A stretch of 64,000 nt of DNA from Mastigamoeba balamuthi (GCA_902651635.1 CACRSC010000022.1:303150-367149); one strand, 5' to 3'; counted from the first letter of the stretch, positions 21,871 to 34,207 are shown. The notes: generated from the sequence alone by a model not told the origin. A program made the numbers and translations.

Positions 21871-23628
21871 TCGGCGAGCAGCTGCGGCTTGCGGGCGGCG
21901 GCCACGAACAGCTCCGCCACGACGGGCAGCGCGTGCGCGGCGACGCCGCAGTACTTGAACCCCACGAGGGGCTCCAGGAGGCGCGCCAGCTTGTGCACGG
22001 GCCCGCCCTTGGGCCCCGACTGCGCGACGGCCTGCTCGTCGAGCGCCGTGTCGACCAGCGACTGCAGCGTCCGGCTCGACGCGGCGGCGATCTCCTGGTT
22101 CTCCGCCAGCAGCCCGCTCATCAGCACGGGCGCCCACTCGAGCACCGCGGGCATCACCGCAGACTTGTCCTCCCTGCGTGGCGGGCCGGCAGAGGGGAGG
22201 GGCGCTGTGAGTCCGCAGGGCAACACCCAACAATCGCGTCCAGAGCTCAGAACCACGAGCTCTGCCATCGCAGCGTTGCCTCGGGCCTCCACGAGCATCG
22301 GAAAGCCGTGCCCTCTCAGGGCAGTCCCACTCTCCGCAGCGAGAGGCAAAGAGAGCGGTTGGAGGCGAACACACAAAAGAAAATAAACGAAGTCGGAGGG
22401 CACAGAACGCGTTCACACCGCAAGCGCAGCCGTCTTCACGCGCACAGCCACGCAGGCAGGCAGGCACGACACGAGATGAAGGAGAGGGGGAAGGAGAGGC
22501 GCACTTGGCGAGGGCCTTGACGAGGGAGCTGACGGCCTGGCCCAGGAGCCCCACAAAGGCCGCCGTCTCCTCGGCCAGCGTCATCTCGAGCCCCACGAGC
22601 ATCCGCAGCAGCAGCGCCGGCGCGCCCCGCGACGACGCCAGCGACGCCACGGCCCGCATCGCGCACTCCCCGGGCGCCTTGGCCCGCACGCCCTTCTGCG
22701 CCAGCGCCGCCGCCAGCGGCTTGACGACGCGGCCCGCGCCCTTGGCGCACATGTGCGGCGCCGCGGACTCGAGCAGCTCGAGGGCCGCCGAGGCCTGCGA
22801 GGGCCTGTCGCTGGCGAGCGCCGTGGCCACGAAGGCGGCGACCATGCGCGAGACGGTCCCGCTGGCGCTGTCGCGGTGCGCGAGCGACGCCGCGGCCTCG
22901 CAGGCGCTGCGGCGGACCTTGGGGTCGCTGCTCGACGCCAGCGAGATGACCGCGTTGACCGGCGCCGCGCAGTCGGGCGCCGACAGCGCGCCCTCGGCCT
23001 GCGACTCGAGTAGAGCGCGCAGGCACGAAATTGCCTGCGCAGAGGGCGGAAATCAATTGATTTGGGCGGAATGACGGGCAGGGGCCGGCGCACGTTGCGC
23101 AGGACGGCGCGCGAGAGCTGCTGGTTCTCCAGAGTGCGGGTCAGGGCAGGGGCCAGCTCGGGGAACTTGACGCGGGCGAGCGCGGGCGAGATCCTGGAAT
23201 GGGAGAAGATACGCGGATCTGTCAGGGAGGAGAATATCCCGCGTCCCAGTGGGAGAGAGGAGGCATAGGGCGTGCATGGGGATGGTCTGGGCCAGCAGCT
23301 GCAGGATGTGCTGGTTCGAGGGCTCGGGCCGCGAGTCCACGACGTTCTTGGCCAGCACCGCGAAGACGTTGGGCGGCGTCACTTTCTCCCCCTGCACGCA
23401 GACAACGCGCACGTCACGAGGAGAAGATATTAATATCTCGAGCATATCGCGCGCCCGACACCCGAGGCGGGGCGGCGGCGGGCCCGCTGCGCGCGGGGGG
23501 CTGCGAGGGGGAAAGTGGGGTGCCTTGTCGGTGATGATGAGGGAGATGGCCTCGGCGGTCGCTGCGAGGCGGACCTGGTCGGGCTGCCTGCTCTTGGACA
23601 GGCGCTTCATCTCGGGGAACAGCTCCAT
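18350..23628 (-). CDS. RRP12: RRP12-like ribosome biogenesis factor (HEAT-repeat, NUC173)
   Basis: Minus-strand gene from ATG 23628 to the stop at 18350. Exons include 23628-23524, 23391-23276, 23193-23094, 23034-22505, about 22178-21730, about 21393-20630, about 20600-20435, 20123 to about 19650, about 19560-18670, and two short last exons. The product is about 1,250 residues, near the usual RRP12 size. Most of it is helical HEAT-like repeat. The tail is diagnostic: an acidic, Arg-rich region (SESWKRKN-type start, FEEELADNGMSDDE), QSAMYKRMMKRREAQELAKK, then GGDIKRGNVDPFAYVPLN and QGNFKGIIGAAKRGS, ending AAKRRRM. RRP12 acts in nucleolar and nuclear maturation and export of both ribosomal subunits. 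Two early introns appear to be GC-AG (donors gcaccc and gcacgc). The intron at about 20434-20124 is AT-rich with short catgcagcata repeats. Part of the gene is copied at 36.8-39.2 kb. Confidence 0.88.
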
Positions 23629-23811
23629 TCGTCAGGCGCGGGGGGCGGGTCTCTGTGGCTGCTCGTTCGGTCTGTGCGCGTCCGCCCGCAGGGTGATGGA
23701 AAGATATGGAAAATATCGTGTCCAGTTGATGTCATCTGCCGAGATTTTTGGTTGCGACCCCGAAAAAATATCCGACGGGGGCGGCAATATCGTGATATTA
23801 CTGCACTGCCC

Positions 23812-24367
23812 TCAGTGCTGAGCGGGGCAGAAGCTGCTCAGCGTGGGCGTGTTGGAGAGGAGGGCCATGTCCCTGAGGTTCGCCTCGAAGAAGAACGTGG
23901 CGCACTGCACCGGCGGCCTGATCAGGCCCCGTATGCGCTCGTAGAGCAGCGGTATCGACGCCCGCAGGGGCCCGCGCCCAGCACGTGCCCGTCTTCTGCC
24001 CCGTGAGCGAGACCCAGCCGTCGCTCATCAGCAGCTCCCCGACGGCCTTGTTCTCGCGCCCCGAGCTGGACGGCCGTATGAAGCGCAGGCCTTACACAGT
24101 TTGGGGGGCCAGTGAGCACCGCAGAAGCCCTCGAGAGGGTGCAGGCGCACTGAGGAGCCAGACTTCGCTGGAGCCCGTGTCGACGATGAGCTTCTTGAAC
24201 CACTCGCGCATCTTGGAGGACGAGTCGCTGGCGATGCGCAGCTGCTCGTCAATCAGATCCGCAAGATCCCCCATCTCGTCGTCGCTGTCGCTGCTGCTAC
24301 TGCTGCGTGTGCCAGTGGTGGGATCAGCCGCACGGACACAGCAGCCTCCCTTGTAGACCCAGCGCAC
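23812..24367 (-). CDS. small three-exon protein of unknown function
   Basis: Exons 24367-24151, 24090-23985 and 23917-23812 join in one frame to 142 residues. The N-terminus has a Ser/Asp-rich acidic stretch; an alternative start is the Met of MGDLADLIDEQL. Then MREWFKKLIVDTGSSEVWL, RFIRPSSSGRENKAVGEL, MSDGWVSLTGQKTG, and a C-terminal ATFFFEANLRDMALLSNTP. The composition looks like a compact alpha/beta domain, but I do not recognise the family. The DTGSSEVWL string recalls pepsin-type active sites, yet nothing else fits. Its end lies about 180 bases upstream of the RRP12 start on the same strand. Confidence 0.6.
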
Positions 24368-24589
24368 CGCTCTGCCATCAGTTGTTACCCTTTCGTGGCG
24401 GGTTAATTTGTGCGCCCCGATTTTCAGGATTCAACTATCTTGTTGGCGCGCAAATAAGACACCGAAATCAGCCCAGCACGAAGCACGGGACCCCAAGGGG
24501 ATTAGGGCACACCGCCGAAGGACGATGGCACCGAGCTGTGTGCAGCGCTGCTGCGTTGTGATAGTGCAGGGAGGGATAGGCTGGGGCCC

Positions 24590-26002
24590 TCAGAAGCGGT
24601 TCGCCCTGAGGACGATGGCCACAAAGACCGCAGCGACGGCGACGGTGCCCACGAGGCCCAGCGCCAGCAGCGCCGCCGCGACCGCGGGGCTCGCCAGCCT
24701 GTTGACCAGCCTGGTCTTGTAGATGTAGTCGGGGTACGCCTGCACCCTGCGCCCGTTGACCGCCTGCAGCGGCCTCGCGTTGTGCGACCCCGCCACAGCG
24801 TACGGCGACACCGCCCTCCCCTCGCGCACAGCAGCGCCCGCAGACGACGACGACGACGACGACGACGAAGAGGAGGCCGCCTCCTCCTCGTGAGCGGGGA
24901 CGGGGTTGACGGAGCGGAGCGCGGCCAGCTGGGCGGGCGAGATGGTGCTGGGGGCCTGGAGGACGTACCAGCGGACGACCTCCTGGCAGCCGGGCGTCGT
25001 CAGCGAGCCCTCGTACGTGAAGTACTCGTAGACGGCACGCGTCCGCGGCAGCAGGTTGCGCGCGTCAAAGACGCCCACGGGCACCCCGGTGTCGTGCGTG
25101 ACCTCGTTGACGCGCGGCGCGGCGGTGCGGATCTTCTCGAGCTCGGACGAGCCGCCTGCGAAAATCAGTAAAGAAAATCAGAACCCACGAGATTCGCGGA
25201 TCTTTCTCCTCCCCAGGGAGATTTCCCCGACCTGCGGGGCTCAGGCTGAAGAGGATGCCGACGACGCAGACGGCGTTCTTCTCGTTGCTGGCGATGGCCG
25301 CGCTGAGGTTTCCGAACTTGGAGTTGCGGTGCACGATGTGGACCTCGGCGGCCGACCTGTGGCCCGCGATCGCGTGCTCGCTGCCGTTGGTCTGCAGGTA
25401 GTTCCAGTGGAAGTGTATCGCTGCGCAGAGATTTCCCCGAAGTTTCCCAGATAAGTTCCGATTCCCGCTTTGTTCTGGAGAACTTCTCAGGAACTCACCT
25501 TCGACGATGTACTCGCCGCCGACGCCGCCGTGGAGGTAGGACTTGGCGGGCTTGTAGTCGGAGCTGTTGGTGTCGAGGGCCAGCGCGAGCGTCGAGCCGA
25601 GGTTCGAGAGCCTCCACGCGTTGTTGATGTAGTCGAACGACAGCGGCTGCAGCTTGGGCGCGGGGTCGATGTCGGACGCGTGGAAGCTGATGGGCGACTG
25701 CCTCTCGGTCGACAGGCCCTTGCCGCACGCGGGGTACTGCTCGTTCCACCGGGCGGGCCCTGCAACGAGGGAGGAGAGAGGGATTGGGCCGGTGACTCAG
25801 ACGCAGGCATTTCTGAATCGGACGTGGATGGGCGCAGGCAGGGAGATCGCGAAAATAGGGGGAGGGCGGATCTGATAATCAAAATACCAGCGGGGAGGCC
25901 AGAGGCAGCGTCTGCGTAGGTCCAGCGCGACAGCCAGCCCTCGCTGCCAGCGAGCGCCACGGAGGCGAGGAGGAGCGCGAGGAGCACGGAGGCGCGTGGC
26001 AT
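24590..26002 (-). CDS. alpha-type carbonic anhydrase, secretory, with C-terminal membrane anchor
   Basis: Exons 26002-25888, 25759-25499, 25420-25232 and 25155-24590 sum to 1131, 376 residues. A signal peptide (MPRASVLLALLLASVALA) is followed by the alpha-CA fold: ERQSPISFHASDI, the zinc ligands in IHFHWNYLQ (two His) and AAEVHIVH (third His), then EGSLTTPGCQEVVRW near the substrate pocket. All three His ligands are present, so zinc-dependent CO2 hydration is expected. After the enzyme come a poly-Ser/Glu linker and a hydrophobic C-terminal segment (AVAAALLALGLVGTVAVAAV) followed by LRANRF, so the enzyme is probably tethered with its active site outside the cytosol. It is transcribed divergently from the cysteine-rich surface gene. 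Confidence 0.92.
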
Positions 26003-26798
26003 CGACGGGACCGGCCGGGGGACGCGGGACAACGCGCACCGGAAGAGAGAGACCTTTGGGAGTGAAGCGACAGCAAAGATACTGAGGAATATCTGCACAA
26101 ATAGTGAACGCCAATCACCCCGGGTCCTGCGTATTGGCTGCCGCTGGAGCACTCGACTACGCATCCCCTGTGCAGCCAGCTGGTGCAGAAGGCTCTGTCC
26201 AGGAGTTGCCCCTTGGAATGACGGCAATGGGGTGTCGGTCCGCTCGCCAAAAGGCGCATTTCCCTGATCGCTGATAAGCGTTGATCTCGCGTGATGGTTC
26301 GTCGCTGTCTTCTCGGTTGCATACTGCCGTTCCGTCTTTTTTTCGCGATCTCGGCAGCGCGTCACGGTCCGGGATCCGCACCGCTATCCGGAGCGCGAAT
26401 AGCGTCGCAGCGGGAAATTCGCCGGCACCAAAGATCGCTGCGTCCACCTGTTGCGTTGTCGTGGCGGGTTTGGCGGGTTCCGAGACGGGTGTGGTCCGCC
26501 GCTTCCGCGTCCCGGGGCACCCTGGCAATTCCTCGCCACCGATTATTACGGCGGGAGGCACCGACGAAGAACTTGTCCCAACACGTGGACTCGAGGGGGT
26601 GCCTTGATTGCCTACTCCCACGTCACCTTCACTTTTTTTTTCGCTTTTCGCTCGCGAAACAAACCAACTCACCACAACCCACCCCTCAACGCCCCTCACC
26701 TGCGTTTCCTCCCTCTTCCAAAACAACTGCGCCCCTCCGCTCGCTCTCCCCTCCAACCGCCTTCAGACTTCCTCTCCTCCCCTCCCCCCTCTTCCTGG
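26003..26798. promoter_or_regulatory. divergent promoter region between carbonic anhydrase and cysteine-rich protein genes
   Basis: An 800-base gap between two start codons that point away from each other. It carries no convincing ORF. A C/T-rich tract (26610-26798) runs up to the plus-strand ATG, as expected for a leader or core promoter. No TATA box is obvious. Confidence 0.5.
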
Positions 26799-29700
26799 AT
26801 GGCTCCAGCGTACACCAAGGCCGGGGCGGGCCCTGTGCTCGCCTCGCTCCTGCTGCTGCTGGGCTGCGCCCGTGCGCAGATCTGGCACGTCTACAAGAAC
26901 CAGGCCGACCCCGTCGTCGTCAACGTCGACTACCCCACCCGCGACGCCACCGTCTACGTGAGCTGCCCCCACACCCGCACCCGCACCCCGCGCCGCACGC
27001 CTGCGAATAACCGTTTTAACTGCACCTCCGGAAAACGCCTGAGGAAGCGGAGAAAGAAATCCAAGGGGCGTTTTCAACCCCGACTTGAGCGCCCCCCCCA
27101 GCGCGCGCCGCGCCCCCCCTAATTCCCGGGGCTGATTCTCCGCGTTGCGGGATATTACTGATTCCCAGAATATCGCAATATCCTCCCATTTACGCCCCGC
27201 GCGCTGCCGGGGAATTTATAGTATGGAAGCAAATGTAATTGTATGTTTGGAATCACGTCGGGTTTCTAATTGCCGCTCTCTCGCTTCTCGGGCAGGTCTC
27301 GGGGCCGCAGATGAAGTACGACGGGCCGGCGCCCGGGGTCAAGTGCTGGGCGCACACGGGGTCTGTGCCGCGTTACGGGGCCGCGTGGCAGGCGCTGCAG
27401 GACATCGCGTGCAGCTACTCGCACGACGCGGAGCTCGAGGACGTCTACACGTGCCCCGTGAGCGTCGTCGGGGGCTACGGCTTCGGCGAGTACAAGGTCT
27501 GGTGCCAGCTCAACGGCGGCAACAAGGTCTGGTCCGAGCAGAAGGCCAACCGCAGGATCGTCGTCGAGCCAGGTCTGCCCCGTTTCAATCGCTTTTTTTG
27601 GCGCCCACGGCCGTAGTGGTTTTTTCTTTAGGTTTTTGTGCGGTTCTTGGTGCTTCAAATTACTTCGACCACCAGCTCAGCGGTTTTTGTGCCCACAACT
27701 GCCCTGACTTCTCCCCCCCTTCCCACGAGAGGAGGGAGAGTAGTTGTGTCCAGTTTTGCTGTTTTTACTTGTGTTGGTGTTCTTCTTTCTGCCTTTGTTT
27801 TTTCTTTGCTCTGTTGCCACAACACACTCTCTTTCTCCCCTCTCTCCCCCAACCTCTCTGACACGCCTTGCCCCGCAGCGTGCAGCAGCGACGCGAACCA
27901 GGCCACGTGCAACTCGGGGTGCGCCTACTGCGAGAGCCTCAACAAGTGCGTGGGCAGCGGCACTGCCAACCAGCAGTCGTTCTGCCCGACCTGCCCCATC
28001 GCCCAGCAGTACTCGGCGGCCGCGGGCGCCTGCCAGGCGTGCCCCGCCGGCACGTGGTCCACCGGTGGCACCTCCTCGTGCTCGGCGTGCCCCATCTCGC
28101 CCGCCTGCACGGCCTGCGACCCTGCGAGCGGCCTCTGCACGGCCTGCGCCCCGGGCAACAGCTTCAACCCGGTCACGGGCACCTGCTCCCCGTGCCCCGA
28201 CGGTTTCTGGGGCAACGGCACCGGCTCCTGCTCTCGTGCGTCTCTCCCCCGCCGGGAGACACCGCATCTCAGACGTTCTTTTTTTCCTGCAGTTTGCACG
28301 ATTCAGTCGCCGTGCGGCGCGTGCGACAAGTCGACGGGAGCGTGCTCGAGCTGCCCCGCTGGGATGGAGCTGCCCTCCACGGGATGCTCGTTGTGCAAGG
28401 CCGGCCACTACAAGAACGCGAGTGGCGCGGGCGAGTGCGCGACTGTGAACGCCGTGGCCAACTGCGCGCTGTACGACCCCGTGTGGGGCAACTGCAGCCG
28501 CTGCCAGAACATGTACAACCTCAGCGCCGCCGGCTGCACGGAGTGCCCCAACGGCACCTACAGCGAGGGAGTGCTCTGCATGAAGTGTACGCCCGCAGCC
28601 CCCCTCCCCCGCCACGGAGCAGCGGCCCTCACCGGATCTGCGGTGCCTCTGCGCAGCCTGCGGCGAGGGGTGCAGCAACTGCTCGCAGTCCGAGTGTGCG
28701 CGGTGCATGCCGGGCTACGCGAGGTCCAAGGCCTGCTTCAAGTGCCCCGCGCTCCAGTTCAGCACCGACGGCCTCAGCCCCAGCTGCTCCAGTGCGGGTC
28801 TCCCGCTCTCGCCCTTTCTCGCCCTCCCACCTCTTGCTGAGCCCCCGACGACCCGCGGCAGAGTGCACCCTGGCAGACAACTGCGTCCAGTGCGACAGCA
28901 CCACCGGGAGCTGCTCGGCGTGCTCGTCCGGCTGGGGACTCTACGGCAACACCTGCCGCAACTGCAGCGAGGGCCAGTTCAGCTCCGGGACCGCTCCCTG
29001 CGCAGGTGCGGCGCTGCCAACTGCACCGCTTCCCCCGAGCTGACCTGTGCGCTGCCCTCCGCAGAGTGTACTGTCAGCCACTGCGTTAAGTGCGACCGCG
29101 TGACCGGCGGGTGCAACCGCTGCGAGCCCGGGTTCGGCCTGACCGCCGCCTACACCTGCCAGGCCTGCGCCGGCGCGCTGTACTCGAGCGACGGCAAGAA
29201 CTGCCGGGACGTCGTCGCCGTGGCCGACTGCGCCGAGTACAACCACACCGACGGCCGCTGCGCCCGCTGCAGGGCCCACTACGGCCTCTCGCCCCTCGGC
29301 AACAGCTGCTCGCGCTGCTCCGACATGCAGTTCTCCGACGGCTCCTCGCAGTGCACTCGTGCGCCAGTCCTCGCACGTGCCAGCCCCCGGCGTGTCTCTC
29401 ACCGCGTCTCTGCGTTTCCGCGACGGTTTTATTGTGCGATTGCAGAGTGCCACCTGGAGGACTCGTGCCAGATGTGCGGGTGGTCCGCGCAATCGTGCGC
29501 GAGGTGCTCTGCGGGGTACGGCCTGAACGCGTCGTCGCACTGCGCGCTGTGCCCCCCGGGCACGCACAGCACGCCCGACGCCAACAGCAGCTGCGTCGCG
29601 TGCACGAAGGACGCGCAGTGCCGCAAGTGCGACACCATCACGGGGCTCTGCAGCCAGTGCATCGACGAGTGGGCGCCGAACATGGGCCAGTGCCAGCCCT

Positions 29701-30483
29701 GCCAGTGCAAGGGCACCCGGAGGCACTGCGACGGCTGCTTCTGCTCCGAAGGCAGCACTTCCGACAAGCTCGGCGGCTGCATCGCAGGTAAGCTCGCGCC
29801 GTCCCTCAAAACACTCGGGTTGCGGCTTCGCAGTTTTCTATGTCAAATGTATTTCATTCATTTTACGTCAAGCAATTGCGCGTCATTCAAAGAACAAGTA
29901 CTCGCCGTTGCAGCAGATCGTCACGATGTCGAGCTAGTGGGACACTTGCGCATTTGTAATTGGGCACAGTTGAATTGCTGTGTACTATGTAAACTTGGGG
30001 ATCGGTCTAAGTGAATTTGCAACAGCCGACGCCACGGTGACGATCAAGGTGAACACGACAAACACGACGGCCAACGCGACGGCGCACACGGTGGTCGGCA
30101 ACCTGATCAGCGTGACGCCCGGCGTGCCGATGGCGCTGGACACGGTCACGCCCACCGACGGCGGGGCGCTCGTGACGGTCATCATCCGCGACTCCAACGC
30201 GACCGACGGCCGCACGCCCACGCAGGCGGGCCTCGACGTCTCGCAGACGGTCATCGACCCCACGAGCGACCTCTACAAGAAGCCGGGCTCGGACGCCATC
30301 GACTACAAGTACAACCCCATCGTCAGGATCGTCGTCAGGCGCGTCGCCACGAGCTCCGTCTGGGAGGACTCGCAGCCCACGCCCGCGGGCAGCGTCAACG
30401 CCTCGGGCGCGCACAGCCCCCTGGCGCTGCCGCTGCTGTCGTCGCTGGTGCTGCTGCTGCTGCTGTGGCGCGCGCAGCCCTGA
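26799..30483 (+). CDS. cysteine-rich, furin-like-repeat surface protein, probably GPI-anchored
   Basis: Nine exons: 26799-26957, 27296-27572, 27879-28235, 28293-28586, 28657-28791, 28862-29005, 29065-29358, 29446-29787 and 30026-30483 (sum 2460, 819 residues). The signal peptide is in MAPAYTKAGAGPVLASLLLL. An unrecognised N-terminal ectodomain follows (KCWAHTGSVPRYGAAWQAL, GGYGFGEYKVWCQLNGGNK). Exons 3 to 8 carry furin/VSP-like Cys repeats with C-x2-C spacing (CSRCQNMYNLSAAGCTECPNG, CVQCDSTTGSCSACSSGWG). After a Thr-rich, N-glycosylatable membrane-proximal domain the chain ends in a hydrophobic tail (PLALPLLSSLVLLLLLW) with almost nothing after it, as for GPI addition. After the first intron (phase 0), every intron is phase 1, so the repeat exons are symmetrical. 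Likely an extracellular or surface receptor-like protein; ligand unknown. Confidence 0.85.
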
Positions 30484-31019
30484 GGGGGCGGCCAGCGACG
30501 CCCACTGGCCCGCTGCAGCCGCGGCGAGCTATTAAAATATGGCGGGCAGGGGGGAGCACCGACTGCCTCGCCTATGCAAACAAACGCAAATGCACAACTT
30601 CTGTTCCTCTGCCCCCGGGCACACTGCAGCTCGCTTGGGAAGATAAGGGCGGGTGCACGTGCGACGTCTCGGGCCCGACAAGGACTGCAACCCCGCCCGA
30701 ATTTCGGAAGTCTGACGGCCCGTTCCGAACACGCGTATGCACTGGCCTCCTCTTCGCCACACTGGGGCACAGCACTCGCACGCGGCTCGCCACGCCGCCG
30801 CCGCTGGTCGGTAGGCACTCGCCCTTGCTGCCCTCGCCGAGCGGTGCCCTCGGAGAGCACCGGCAGGATCGAACGGGACGGGACGGGACGGTCTGACGAC
30901 AGAGAGAAGCACCGAAGCGAACGCCACCCGACAGAATACGTAAACCAACAAGAATAGCACAGGCCACGCAGGTGCTCACCCGCCTCGCGCAGCAGCAGCA
31001 GCCCGACGCCCTCGCGGAG
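30484..31019. promoter_or_regulatory. 5' region of AGC kinase 1
   Basis: About 530 bases between the stop of the cysteine-rich gene and the first in-frame ATG of kinase 1. A TATA-like ctattaaaatatgg occurs at 30529-30542. A possible intron end (cctcgcgcag, ending 30980) opens the kinase frame upstream of the ATG, so a further 5' exon is possible. ORFs across this stretch are shadows. Confidence 0.4.
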
Positions 31020-34000
31020 ATGGCAGCGACGGCGGAGGAGCGTGCGCGGTCGTCCGCGACCTCTGCGTGCCCGGCGGTCGCGGACGCGAGCGCAGCGGCG
31101 GCGACTCCGCAGGCGACGCGGCCCGAGTCCGCGGGCGCCCAGCCGACGACGCCGAGCGAGACGCGCGCCCGCGAGCTGCGCCGCGTGGCGCTGGACCTCT
31201 CGCCGTCGCTGCTGGCGAACCTGCCGACGCCCGAGGACGCCGCGCGGTCCGCACTGCTCAAGCGCGTCCTCGACAGCCCCGCGACGACGAGCGGCAACGG
31301 GCCACGCGAGCGCGTCCTGCGGGCCGCGGCGCTGCTCTCCGAGGCGGAGGCGAGGGAGAAGGCCGCGCTGCCGACGCCCCCGGGGTCGCCGCGGGCCGCG
31401 ACGCCCTCGTCGCCGCTCTCGTTCATCGGCCGCAGGCGCAACTCCACTGTGCTCACCGGTCCCTCGGCCGCGGCGTTCAGCAGCGGCTTCAGCCTGCACG
31501 CGTCCGTACGGAGGACCCTCCCCTCGACCTCCCGCGACCCCTCCGGCCCCGGTCGCGCCCGCCCGTGGCTCTAATTCGGGCGCCGCCGTCAGTTTGTTCG
31601 GGCGAATTCGAATTGGGAAATCGCTCAGTTACTCATTCGCCTCCGACGCTCCCAGATCGACGAGGACGGCACGCTGCCGCCGCTTCCGCTGTCGCCCGGG
31701 TCGCTGCGCGAGAGCGGGGGGTCGTACGGGTCGCCGGCGGCCACGCGGGCCTCGGATGCGCTGCACAGCCCGCGGCGGAGGGCCAACTCGATCTCTGCCG
31801 AGCCCGCCTGGCGGCCCTCGTCGCCGCAGGTCTCCTCCAAGGTCGTCCGCACGTCCTTGGCGTCGTCGGCGGGCTCCTCCCCGGTCCTGCGACCCTCGTC
31901 TCCGCTCGGGCCCGTCGACAGGCAGCTGCTGAGCCCGCAGTTGTCCCCGCGGTCGCAGGCGGGCCCCGTTCGCAGGCAGCACGAGGGCAGCGGCTCGTCG
32001 TCCGCGCCCGCGCCCGCGATTTCGCAGTCGCCGCTCGTGCGGGCCTTCGGGGCCAAGTCGGCCGTGCCCCCGCTCGAGCTCTCGCGCGTGCTGGGGTCGC
32101 CCACGGTCCCGCGGCTCGACTGCAGTGCGCTCAAGCGCGCGGGGTCCGTGTCGCCGCTCCCGTCGCCCCCGCACTCGCCGGGCAGCCCGGGGCAGGGGAG
32201 GGCAGCCCCGCCCGTCTCCCCGCGGTCCCCGGGGTCGCCCACGGCGTCGGCGCTGCCCTCGGATGCCTCGATCGTCTGCAGGATCTGCGAGCAGCCCGTC
32301 AAGCTGAGCATCGCGGAGGCGCACATCGCAGTCTGCGAGAAGATCAACAAGGCCGACATGCTGCTCGTCGCCGCCGACGAGCACATCGCCGAGCTCCTCA
32401 AGAGGGTCGAGGAGTCCGCGCGGGAGGCGGCGGGCAGGGGCCAGGACTTCTCGCGCTGCGCCGCGGGCGTCGCGGACATCGCGTCGCGCTGCCTGCTCTC
32501 CGACTCGGTCCTCGAGCTCGTGCGGCTGAGCCTGCAGCTGCGCAGCGCCCCGCGGCCCTGCCAGTCGTCGACGCGCCTCCTAGACGCGCTCCTCGCGTGC
32601 GTCGCGGATAAGATAGCTGCGATCGAGGAGAAGGAGGACCTGCACCAGAACTCGCCCGCGGCGCTCATCACGGGCGCCCCGTTCTTCTTCCGCAGCCCCG
32701 CGCTGCACCCGGCGGAGCACACGGCGCCGCTGACGCCAGGGAGGATCAACAGGCCGCGGTCGGCGTCGTGCGCCTCGCCGTCGACGTCGTCGCCCGTGTC
32801 GCCGCGGCTGGCGCTGTCGATACAGGACTTCCAGGTCGTGAAGCCGCTGACGCGCGGGGGCTACGGCTCCGTCTACGTGGCGCGCAAGGTGCAGACAGGC
32901 GACGTGTTCGCGGTCAAGGCGATGAGCAAGGCGGCGCTGGGCAACAAGAACGCCATGGCGACGCTGCGCAACGAGCGCGACATCCTGGCCAGCACAGAGA
33001 ACCCCCACGTCGTCAAGATGTACTACTGCTTCGCCAGCCAGGTGCCCTCTCCCTCTCCCCCCTGCCTCCCTCTTCCCTCCCTGCCTCCTCCTCCTCTCTC
33101 TTCCCCCGTGTCTCTCTCTGCCCTCCTCTCCTCCCTCCCTGCCTCCCTCCTGAGCCCCGGTGCGGCGCAGGACAACGTGTACATCGTGATGGAGTACCTG
33201 CCGGGAGGGGACTGCTTCTCGATGCTGCAGACGCTGGGGTCGCTGCCCGAGGACAGGGCGCGGGTCTACGCTGCCGAGACGGCGCTGGCGCTCGAGTACC
33301 TGCACAGCAAGGGCGTCGTGCACCGCGACCTCAAGCCCGACAACATGCTCATCGACAAGGACGGCCACATCAAGCTCACCGACTTTGGCCTCAGCAACAA
33401 GGGCCTCCTCCGCAGTTGCGCCCGAGACGATACACACACCTCGGCCTCGACTTCCGTGCCTCACACTCATCTCGCGCAGAGCGATCCAAGAGCGGGAGCA
33501 TCTCTGCTGCGCCGGGGCCCTGCATCATCAATGGCGACGGGAAGAGCAAGTCGAGGAGGTCTCTCGAAGGGGACCAGATGCACGCTGTGGGGACGCCCGA
33601 CTACATCGCGCCAGAGGTGCTGCTGGGGCTGCCGCACGGCGAGGACGTCGACTGGTGGGCCCTGGGCTGCGTCCTGTTCGAGCTCGTCGTCGGCGTGCCG
33701 CCCTTCAGCGCCGAGACGGTCGAGCAGACGTTCGACAACATCACCGCCAAGCGCCTCGAGTGGCCCGACGACGTCGAGGCCAGCGACGGCCTCAAGGACT
33801 GCGTCGACAAGCTCCTGGAGCTCTCCCCCGAGCGCAGGCTGGGAGGCGGCAAGCCAGGAGAGCTCGACCTCAGGTCTCACCGGTTCTTCGAGGGAATCGA
33901 CTGGGAGCAGCTGCGGGCGCAGAGGGCTCCGTTCGTGCCGACGATCAGCGACGACGCCGACACGTCGTTCTTCGACTCGAGGCAGCAGGTCTTCGGGCAG

Positions 34001-34207
34001 CCGCCGCCTCTGGCAGACGCGAGCAGTGCGCCGGACGAGCGGATACCCCCCGCGGACACGTTTCTGTGGGTCAACTTCGGGCACCTCGCGGAGAAGACGA
34101 GGGAGGTGCTGCGCCAGCAGCAGCAGCAACAGCAGCAGGGGCAGGCACAGCGGCAGGCCGGGCAGCACCGCCAGTCGTCACTCCGAATGGGCGAGAAGCT
34201 GCTGTGA
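31020..34207 (+). CDS. AGC-family Ser/Thr kinase of the IRE/Rim15/Greatwall/MAST type, paralogue 1
   Basis: Exons 31020-31505, 31656-33041, 33171-33414 and 33480-34207 sum to 2844, 947 residues. A Ser/Pro-rich N-terminal half holds a zinc-binding motif ([21 protein letters not shown]-x2-C ... H-x3-C) like that of plant IRE/IREH1 kinases. A helical region follows, then a complete kinase domain: [11 protein letters not shown] (P-loop), FAVKAMSK (Lys), [11 protein letters not shown] (catalytic loop), DFGLSN, a long activation-segment insert with KRSKSGS, then GTPDYIAPE. The C-terminal tail has the [12 protein letters not shown] region and a poly-Gln stretch before MGEKLL. The DFG-APE insertion, here interrupted by an intron, is a mark of the MAST/Greatwall/Rim15 branch. 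Cell-cycle or nutrient signalling is the usual role; the target here is unknown. Confidence 0.92.

Noticed and set aside
24151-24200. DTGSSEVWL string suggesting an aspartic protease
   Set aside because: No second catalytic motif, no flap Tyr context and far too short; a chance resemblance.
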